Assembly (NCBI GenBank): GCA_934552695.1
Contig: CAKTER010000099.1
Location: forward strand, 1 to 6,022
Source: an uncultured Eubacteriales bacterium
GTDB taxonomy: Bacteria > Bacillota > Clostridia > Lachnospirales > Anaerotignaceae
Direction of reading: 5' to 3'
Length of the DNA stretch: 6,022 nucleotides
Of the stretch, positions 1 through 5,378 are shown piece after piece. The notes beneath the pieces were generated by a model, which was not told the origin of the DNA, did no database searches, and was given only the letters and a program-made list of their open reading frames with translations. The translations under genes were made by a program, and so were the position numbers. Each line of letters begins with the position of its first letter. Position 1 is the stretch's first letter.

Positions 1-552
1 ACGCAGGACTGTATGTACCCGGTGGAAACGGCGCAGGGGCTCAAGGTGATTTCGCTCAACCTGCTGCTGGAGGAGGAAAGCGACCCGGTGCTATGGCGGG
101 GGCCGCTGATTGCCGGGCTGGTGCGTCAGTTTTGGACGGACGTAGCCTGGGGGGATTTGGATGTGCTGCTGGTGGATATGCCTCCCGGTACCGGCGACGT
201 GCCCTTAACGGTGTTCCAGTCCCTGCCCGTAGACGGGGCGGTGATTGTGACCTCGCCGCAGGATTTGGTGGGGATGATTGTGGAAAAAGCGCTGGTGATG
301 GCCGAGCGGATGCAAATTCCCGTGCTGGCGCTGGTGGAAAACCTGAGCTATTATGTTTGCCCCGATTGCGGGAAGGCTCACCACATTTTTGGCGAGGGGC
401 ATACCGCCCAGGCGGCGGCAAAGCACTATATTCCGTTGGTATGCCAGTTGCCCATCCGGCCGGAGGTGGCGGCGCAAATGGACGCAGGAACCATGGAGGA
501 GGCGGCCATGCCGGAGCTGGACGCCCTGCTGGATCAGATAGAAAAGCGATAA
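1..552 (+). CDS. mrp: Mrp/NBP35-family P-loop ATPase (Fe-S cluster carrier), 5'-truncated
   Basis: C-terminal ~183 codons of an Mrp/ApbC/NBP35 ATPase. This cytoplasmic family binds a bridging [4Fe-4S] cluster and passes it to apo-proteins. The frame is open from base 1, so the ATG at 13 is an internal Met and the true start lies upstream. Visible are the Walker B/switch region DVLLVDMPPGTGD (about 160-198), the following TSPQDLVG strand (about 250-273), and the family-defining CPDC cluster motif at 358-369 in the context ENLSYYVCPDCGKAHHIFG. The C-terminus LPIRPEVAAQMDAG ends normally at TAA 550-552. The Walker A (GKGGVGKS-type) end, roughly 90 residues, is missing only because of the window edge. 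A strong terminator follows, so the gene is transcriptionally separate from the pilus genes. Family assignment is secure; the exact Fe-S client is unknown. Confidence 0.95.
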   Translation, partial: TQDCMYPVETAQGLKVISLNLLLEEESDPVLWRGPLIAGLVRQFWTDVAWGDLDVLLVDMPPGTGDVPLTVFQSLPVDGAVIVTSPQDLVGMIVEKALVMAERMQIPVLALVENLSYYVCPDCGKAHHIFGEGHTAQAAAKHYIPLVCQLPIRPEVAAQMDAGTMEEAAMPELDALLDQIEKR

Positions 553-612
553 AACGGGCCTGGCATAAACCGAAGTCTTGGGGGGCGGGGCTGGCTCGGG
601 AAGCATTTGTCA

Positions 613-648
613 AAAAAGAACGATAGCTGAAAAGTTATCGTTCTTTTT
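613..648 (+). terminator. Rho-independent terminator after mrp (possibly bidirectional)
   Basis: An inverted repeat with arms 613-628 and 633-648 gives 13 perfect pairs (AAAAAGAACGATA / TATCGTTCTTTTT), then a G-U, a C-G and a U-A pair closing a GAAA tetraloop at 629-632. The downstream arm ends in five U residues, as in intrinsic terminators. The upstream arm begins with an A-run, so the minus-strand transcript would also end in U residues. It lies 61 nt after the mrp stop and isolates that gene from the downstream operon. Confidence 0.9.
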
Positions 649-771
649 GTGTTTCCAGAAAGAAATGTGTCTTGTGTAACAAAAATGCAACTTTTTCCTG
701 CTACGATAATAACAAAATTTGGAAAAAATGGATACAAGAGGGTTTTGTGATGCGAGTAGGGGAGGGCGGCC
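649..771 (+). promoter_or_regulatory. AT-rich leader, probable promoter region of the pilus operon
   Basis: This is the only AT-rich stretch in an otherwise strongly GC-rich window. It lies between a terminator and the first pilus gene, so a promoter is expected here. The best -10-like hexamer is GATAAT at 705-710. I find no convincing -35 box 16-18 nt upstream of it; TTGTGT at 672-677 is too far away. A weak promoter or an activator-dependent one is possible. Short inverted repeats occur (TTGT/ACAA at 672-682; ACAAAA/TTTTGT at 712-717 and 743-748), but none is strong enough to call as an operator. The leader ends in the GGAGG ribosome binding site. The rest of the intergenic region, 553-612, shows nothing recognisable. 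Confidence 0.35.
761..765 (+). promoter_or_regulatory. Ribosome binding site of the fibro-slime adhesin gene
   Basis: GGAGG lies 6 nt before the ATG at 772. In-frame stops at TGA 748-750 and TAG 757-759 leave 772 as the first available start, so site and start support each other. Confidence 0.85.
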
Positions 772-3705
772 ATGAAACGAAGAGGATGGAGAACGGCGGG
801 GCTGCTGGGATTGGCGCTTTTGGTGGCCTGCGGCAGCGGAACGGCAGCCGGGTGGAATCCCGAGCCGCAGGTGGTTTGGGCAGAGGAAGCTGGGGCCGAA
901 GGAGCGGAACCGGAGAATCAACCGGGAGAAGCCGAAGGGGCGGAGCCGGAAGCAGGAGAGGAAACGGAATCCGAGAACCCGGAACCGGAAACGAAGCGGG
1001 ATGAGACCGAGGGAGAGGATCTGCCGTCGGCGGAAGAACCGGAGAGCCGGGCCGCTGCCTTTTTTTACGAGGATGCCTGGTTGCGGCTCCGCCTGTGGGC
1101 CAGCCCCCGGGAGGAATCGGCTTTGAACCTGACGGGAGCCGCCCTGTGGGTGGAATATTTGGCCACAGAGGAAGGAATCCTTCGGCAAATGCAGCAATAT
1201 GCCCAGGCGGAGGCCGGGGCGGATGAAACGGCCGCACCGGAGGTTTTGGCCCTGCGGTTTCACTTTTTCCGGAACGGGGAAGAGCTGGACGGAGCCGGGA
1301 TACGGCTGCGAGCCGAGGTCATGTGGAAGCCCGGGGACGGCGAGCCAACCCCGGGGCTTTGGGCCGGCAGTACGGCTGCGGCCGGAGAGGGGAGCGGAGA
1401 AGCAGCCGGAGGGGCGGAAAGCGGCGAAACCATGCAGCAGCTGGCCTTGGGGCCGGAAATTGAGGAGGCCGGGCCGGTTGCCCGGGAGGCGAGTGAAAAT
1501 GCAACCTTGGGGGGAGCCCTTGGGGAAGCTGCGGAAACGGACGCTACCGAAACCGGGGGCTTGGGCCGGGTCCTGTGGCTAATAGGGCAGGATGGGAGCT
1601 TGACCGAGGCGGGGGCGAGTCCGGCAGAGCCGATAGAAGCTACTTGGGTAGAGCTGGCCGGGAACGGTGTGCTGGGGGCGGTCCGGCAGCGGAGCGTAGC
1701 CGACCCTGCCTTTACGGTGGAGTATTTTGCCCGGATTGACCGGGTGACCTACGACGGGGCCAACGATAACCTGAGCGTGATTGACACCAGCGGCGGGGTT
1801 TTGCCCACCCGGGAGAACGCCCTGCCCAAGCGGAAAATTCGGCTGACGGAAACCGGGGAGATAGCGGCAGAACGACGGCTGGAGCAGGTGTATGCCCCGG
1901 AAGCCTGCCGGTACAGCGAAAAGCTTTCCTCCGGCAGTACCCAGGCCGAAAACCTGAACCGGCTGAACAAGCTGGCCCAAAATCCCAATTACACCTTGCA
2001 AGAGGTGTGGGTGCAGACCGGCGGCGAAGGGGAGTTTGGCGTGTACGACCCGGCGGCCGTCCGATTCACCAACGTCCCTACCGCAGCGGCGGATACGGTG
2101 CAGATTACGGAAAACACGGTACTCCGGCTGGTGTACGAAAGCAACACCGGCAGCTATACCAACGAAGTTGCGCTGTACGATTACGACATTACCAACGGGC
2201 AAAACCCGGACGGACGCTGGCGCAGCGGCGTTACCGGCATCAACGCCGCCGAAAACTACGGAAGGAGCGGCAACGGGCAGCGCACCTGGGGCTCGTTTTG
2301 CGATGTGCTGGCCTTTGGCAACAGCAACTGCGGCACGGGCATGGGCGGGTACCGGTTCGACGGCGGGGCCTTAAACGCCTACAACCGGAATAACGCCGAC
2401 GCCGGGTACCGGGGCTGCACCTTTGGGCTGGTGGACGGGCTGGACGAGGGCGGACGGCTGATTTACAACCCCTGGGTGGTGGCCCCCGCCCTGTTTCAGG
2501 AGGGGAGCGCCCGGGGCAAGCAGACCTATGAAGGTGGGTCGCTGCATTTTTTACGCAGCGGCGATACCTACACCCTGTCGGCGGTCAGCGGGCCGGCCGG
2601 AATAGGGGCCGGAGAGCTGGAACGGCTGCAAAACCCCTCGTCCTATACCTCGACGGGCCAGCCGGTAACCCACAGCCATATTTTTACCAATAATTTTTGG
2701 CCCATGGACGGGGTGCCGGAGAATCGGCGCAACGACCCGCTGATGGGTGGGTTTGGGGCCTTGCCTGCCTATGCTGGGTTTGCCGACCGGGCTTCGGGGG
2801 ACACGGCCTCCGGCTGGGTGAATAAAACCGGGACCTTTCCTATCAGCGATGACGGCCAGGCCCATAACTTCTTTTTTGGCCTCAACTTTGCCGTCCGGTT
2901 CGATTTGAGCCGGGACTATGTGGGGCCGCTGGACTACCTGTTTTTTGGCGACGACGATATGTGGGTGTTTTTGACCGACCGGGCCACCGGGGAAAGCCGG
3001 CTGGTGTGCGACATCGGCGGGGTGCATTCCTCCGTGGGGGAATATGTGGATTTGTGGGACTACATCCCCCGGGAGGGCCGCACCGCCGATGGTAGCTACC
3101 TTCTTCACTTTTTTTACACCGAGCGGGGGGCTTCGGGCTCCACCTGCTATATGCGATTCACCCTGCCCTCGGTGTCCAGTGCCACCACGGTGCAGGATAC
3201 CGGGTCGCTGGCCATTTCCAAGGCGGTAGAGGGCCCGGGGGCCCAGCCGGAGCATTCCTTTGCCTTCCGGCTGCATCTCACCGGCGGGGACGGGTTGCCT
3301 TTGGCCGACGCCTTTCCCTGTACCCTGACCGATGGGGACGGGCCGGTGGCCGGGGGCCCCGAAAGCCTGGGGGACGGGGCGAGCTTTGCCCTAAAGCCCG
3401 GGCAGACCCTGTGGCTGCGGGGCTTGCCGGTGGGCACGGCCTTTACGGTGACGGAGGAGAACCCTGCCGGGTACAGCGTTTCGGTGAACGGGGAGGCCTG
3501 CCCGGACGGTAGCTTTTCCGGGAAAATTACCGGGGACGAGGTGTGCCAGGCGGCCTTTTTGAACCGGGCGGCCTACGTGCTCCCGGCAGCCGGCGGCGGC
3601 GGGCTAGGGGGGCCTCTGAGCAGCGGCGGCCTGTTGCTGGTGCTGGCCGGATGGGAAGCCCGCCGGAAAGGGGGGAGGGGACAAGCCAAAAAACGGAAGG
3701 AATGA
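772..3705 (+). CDS. Fibro-slime domain, sortase-sorted surface adhesin (probable pilus tip/ancillary pilin)
   Basis: 977-aa secreted surface protein. Order: basic/hydrophobic signal peptide (1 to ~37; VWA-EE gives a plausible signal peptidase I site, and LVAC at 17-20 resembles a lipobox); Glu/Pro-rich stalk (~38-95); a weakly conserved module (~96-300) interrupted by Gly/Ala/Glu-rich linkers; a region with VIDTSGGVLPTRENALP and LQEVWV as in large Firmicutes surface proteins (~310-460); a fibro-slime/PA14-like region (~468-800) with HIFTNNFWPMDG (636-647), FFGDDDMWVF (724-733), DIGGVHSSVGEY (747-758) and a YTERGASGSTCYM block. A Cna-B-like domain (~812-932) follows, with candidate isopeptide residues K817, E895/E896 and N931. 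LPAAG (937-941), a short hydrophobic stretch and a basic tail form the sorting signal. First gene before the major pilin and sortase, the usual place for a tip adhesin. The ligand is unknown; carbohydrate or host binding is inference. Domain naming is confident, tip role moderately so. Confidence 0.88.
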   Translation: MKRRGWRTAGLLGLALLVACGSGTAAGWNPEPQVVWAEEAGAEGAEPENQPGEAEGAEPEAGEETESENPEPETKRDETEGEDLPSAEEPESRAAAFFYEDAWLRLRLWASPREESALNLTGAALWVEYLATEEGILRQMQQYAQAEAGADETAAPEVLALRFHFFRNGEELDGAGIRLRAEVMWKPGDGEPTPGLWAGSTAAAGEGSGEAAGGAESGETMQQLALGPEIEEAGPVAREASENATLGGALGEAAETDATETGGLGRVLWLIGQDGSLTEAGASPAEPIEATWVELAGNGVLGAVRQRSVADPAFTVEYFARIDRVTYDGANDNLSVIDTSGGVLPTRENALPKRKIRLTETGEIAAERRLEQVYAPEACRYSEKLSSGSTQAENLNRLNKLAQNPNYTLQEVWVQTGGEGEFGVYDPAAVRFTNVPTAAADTVQITENTVLRLVYESNTGSYTNEVALYDYDITNGQNPDGRWRSGVTGINAAENYGRSGNGQRTWGSFCDVLAFGNSNCGTGMGGYRFDGGALNAYNRNNADAGYRGCTFGLVDGLDEGGRLIYNPWVVAPALFQEGSARGKQTYEGGSLHFLRSGDTYTLSAVSGPAGIGAGELERLQNPSSYTSTGQPVTHSHIFTNNFWPMDGVPENRRNDPLMGGFGALPAYAGFADRASGDTASGWVNKTGTFPISDDGQAHNFFFGLNFAVRFDLSRDYVGPLDYLFFGDDDMWVFLTDRATGESRLVCDIGGVHSSVGEYVDLWDYIPREGRTADGSYLLHFFYTERGASGSTCYMRFTLPSVSSATTVQDTGSLAISKAVEGPGAQPEHSFAFRLHLTGGDGLPLADAFPCTLTDGDGPVAGGPESLGDGASFALKPGQTLWLRGLPVGTAFTVTEENPAGYSVSVNGEACPDGSFSGKITGDEVCQAAFLNRAAYVLPAAGGGGLGGPLSSGGLLLVLAGWEARRKGGRGQAKKRKE
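895..951 (+). repeat. Imperfect 21-nt direct repeat in the Glu-rich stalk of the adhesin
   Basis: The copies at 895-915 and 931-951 both encode AEGAEPE and differ only at three third-codon positions. The start-to-start distance is 36 nt (12 codons). They sit in the Glu/Pro/Gly-rich stalk just after the signal peptide. This looks like local duplication in a low-complexity spacer rather than a mobile or regulatory repeat. Confidence 0.6.
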
Positions 3706-3731
3706 AGCAATTATCGCAAACCAAACAGTAA

Positions 3732-3738
3732 AAGGGGG
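3732..3738 (+). promoter_or_regulatory. Ribosome binding site of the major pilin gene
   Basis: AAGGGGG lies 6 nt upstream of the ATG at 3745, inside the 39-nt gap after the adhesin stop. The gap has no hairpin or T-run, so the two genes are probably co-transcribed. Confidence 0.75.
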
Positions 3739-3744
3739 AACGGT

Positions 3745-5304
3745 ATGAAACTGCGACACAAATGGCTGGCCGCCGGACTGGCGCTGCTGCTGACGGCAGG
3801 AACGACGATGGGAGCGACGGCGGCCGAAACGGCGGCTCTGCGGATTACCAACCAAAACGAACGGGTATCCATGGTGGGGCACACCTACGCCGCCTACAAG
3901 GTGATGGATTTGAGCAAGGCGGGCACGGCCTACGCTTATACCATCGACCCGGACTTTGACGGGTATTTTACGGCCAAAGGCATTACCGGCCCGGTCGGCG
4001 GCAAGACCCGGGATGTGCTGGCGGCGGAGTGGGTGGCGGCGCAAACGGATATGCAGGCCTTTTCCCGGGAGCTGCTGGCGTACCTGACCGCAGCCGACCC
4101 GGCCATGGCTCCGGACGGGCAGGCCGCCGGGCAGGTGGCGGCCACCGGCGGAGAGGAAGCGGTCATCGAGGGTCTGCCCCTGGGCTATTATCTGGTGGTG
4201 GACGAGGGGAATCCCCAGGCGGCGAGCCCGGCTCAGGCCGTGGTGGCGGCTCTGGCTTTGCAAAGCTGTGGGGAGCAGGATATTGTGCTGAAGGCGGACG
4301 CTCCCACCATCGACAAGGTGATTGTGGAGGATAACACCGAAAAGCGGGGGACTACGGCCCATGTGGGGGATACGGTGGCCTTCCGGGTCACATCCCAAAT
4401 CCCCGACCTCACCGGGTACACCGCCTATACCTTTGTGGTGACGGATACCCTTTCGGCAGGGCTGACCTTTGGAAACGATGTGGCGCTCACCATCGGCGGC
4501 AGGCCGGTAACGGATTTTACCGTAAGCCAGACCGGGCAGGTGGTAACCATCGATTTGGGGGATTTGGTACAAAAGGGATATACCGCCGGGGCGGACGTGG
4601 TGCTGGACTACACGGCGGTGCTGAACGAAACGGCGCAAACGACGGATGAGGAAACCAATACCGTAAAGCTGACCTATTCCAACAACCCGCAAACCGGAAG
4701 CACCGACGATACCCCCGAAAAAACGGTGTATGTGTACAACTTTGATGTAGTTCTCGACAAGTATGCGCTGAATCGGGAGGTTCCGGAGGAGCGGAGCCAT
4801 AAGCTGGCCGGGGCCCGGTTTGCCTTGTATCGGCTGAACGGGGACGCCCGGGAATATTACCGCTGGGACGAAGCCACCCAAAGCGTGACCTGGGTCGGCG
4901 GGGTGGACGTGACGAAAACCGGGAGCGAGCGGGAGGCTGAGCTGGCAAAAATCACGGTGGTGACCACCGACAGCAACGGCTGGGCCCGGTTTGCCGGGGT
5001 GGAGGCCGGAAGCTACCGGCTAACGGAGATTTCCGCCCCCGCAGGGTATCAGCAGCTGGCCGAGGACATTGGGGTGGAAATTACGGCGGTGCTGGGGGCC
5101 GATGGCACGTTGAAGGAGACCAACACCCAAAAGACCGAGGGCCGGTATGTGTTGCCGGTCCAGGTGGCCAACTCTACCGGCACGGTGCTGCCCGGCACCG
5201 GCGGCCGGGGTGCGGCGGTGTTTTATGGGGTGGGGGCGGCGCTGATGGCCCTGGCGGCCGTGGTATTTGCCGTGACCCAAAAGCGGCGGACGGCCCGGCG
5301 GTAA
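3745..5304 (+). CDS. LPXTG-anchored major (shaft) pilin, SpaH/EbpB/FimA type
   Basis: 519-aa pilin, a usual length for three-domain backbone pilins. Signal peptide ~1-27 (basic start, hydrophobic core, TAA-ET cleavage site). N-terminal D1 ~30-185 contains the GLPLGYYLVVDEG block (143-155). The FimA-type D2 domain, ~187-330, starts at PTIDK; K191, D234 (VTDTLS) and N305 (TNTVKLTYSNNP) fit the known Lys-Asp-Asn isopeptide triad. The Cna-B/SpaA-type D3, ~331-478, has K339, E-box Glu428 (YRLTEISAPAGY) and N476 just before the sorting signal. LPGTG (482-486), a hydrophobic span (~489-510) and a KRRTARR tail form the wall-sorting signal. Family knowledge says a class C sortase joins Thr of LPXTG to a pilin-motif Lys on the next subunit, building the shaft. 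No clear YPK motif is visible; K183 (VLKADAPT) is my positional candidate. It lies between the adhesin and the sortase in one operon. The ATG is chosen for its ribosome binding site and signal peptide. Confidence 0.95.
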   Translation: MKLRHKWLAAGLALLLTAGTTMGATAAETAALRITNQNERVSMVGHTYAAYKVMDLSKAGTAYAYTIDPDFDGYFTAKGITGPVGGKTRDVLAAEWVAAQTDMQAFSRELLAYLTAADPAMAPDGQAAGQVAATGGEEAVIEGLPLGYYLVVDEGNPQAASPAQAVVAALALQSCGEQDIVLKADAPTIDKVIVEDNTEKRGTTAHVGDTVAFRVTSQIPDLTGYTAYTFVVTDTLSAGLTFGNDVALTIGGRPVTDFTVSQTGQVVTIDLGDLVQKGYTAGADVVLDYTAVLNETAQTTDEETNTVKLTYSNNPQTGSTDDTPEKTVYVYNFDVVLDKYALNREVPEERSHKLAGARFALYRLNGDAREYYRWDEATQSVTWVGGVDVTKTGSEREAELAKITVVTTDSNGWARFAGVEAGSYRLTEISAPAGYQQLAEDIGVEITAVLGADGTLKETNTQKTEGRYVLPVQVANSTGTVLPGTGGRGAAVFYGVGAALMALAAVVFAVTQKRRTARR

Positions 5305-5327
5305 GCGTTTGATTCTTTGAAAGAAAG

Positions 5328-5357
5328 GGAGCGCTCCGGCGGAGGAATTGCCGGGGC
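5328..5357 (+). other. GC-rich hairpin between pilin and sortase genes
   Basis: In the 74-nt gap after the pilin stop, 5333-5340 can pair with 5350-5357 (8 bp, one G-U) around a 9-nt loop, GGAGGAATT, that itself resembles a ribosome binding site. A 10-bp palindrome, GGAGCGCTCC (5328-5337), overlaps it and would compete. No U-run follows, so this is not a normal terminator. It may lower or stabilise expression across the gene boundary, but in GC-rich DNA it could also be chance. Confidence 0.35.
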
Positions 5358-5365
5358 TTGGGAGC

Positions 5366-5372
5366 GGGGAGG
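5366..5372 (+). promoter_or_regulatory. Ribosome binding site of the class C sortase gene
   Basis: GGGGAGG lies 6 nt before the ATG at 5379. The frame is open only from after TGA 5310-5312, and 5379 is its first ATG. A TTG at 5358 is possible but has no comparable site. Confidence 0.75.
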
Positions 5373-5378
5373 CAGAGG

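Noticed and set aside
607..635. TTGTCA at 607-612 as a -35 box
   Set aside because: The sequence 17 nt downstream (630-635, AAAAGT) is a poor -10 and lies within the terminator hairpin.
672..1004. A plus-strand open frame with a TTG start overlapping the adhesin start
   Set aside because: It lies in a different frame from the adhesin, gives a Gly/Arg-rich product typical of a shifted GC-rich frame, and would bypass the well-placed ribosome binding site at 761-765.
610..1263. Minus-strand open frames opposite the terminator, leader and adhesin start
   Set aside because: Composition is the Pro/Arg/Ser-rich shadow of the adhesin gene; no family signature. They also read through the AT-rich leader and terminator.
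3703..3747. Adhesin and pilin are in the same frame with only one TGA between them, suggesting a fusion by readthrough or stop reassignment
   Set aside because: The pilin has its own ribosome binding site and signal peptide, and the adhesin ends in a proper basic tail. A fusion would bury a sorting signal and a signal peptide inside the chain.
3604..4881. A 425-codon open frame on the minus strand opposite the pilin gene
   Set aside because: It runs opposite a clearly coding pilin with intact motifs, shows no recognisable domain, and long antisense frames are expected in GC-rich DNA. It also crosses the adhesin-pilin gap without any sign of its own start or ribosome binding site.
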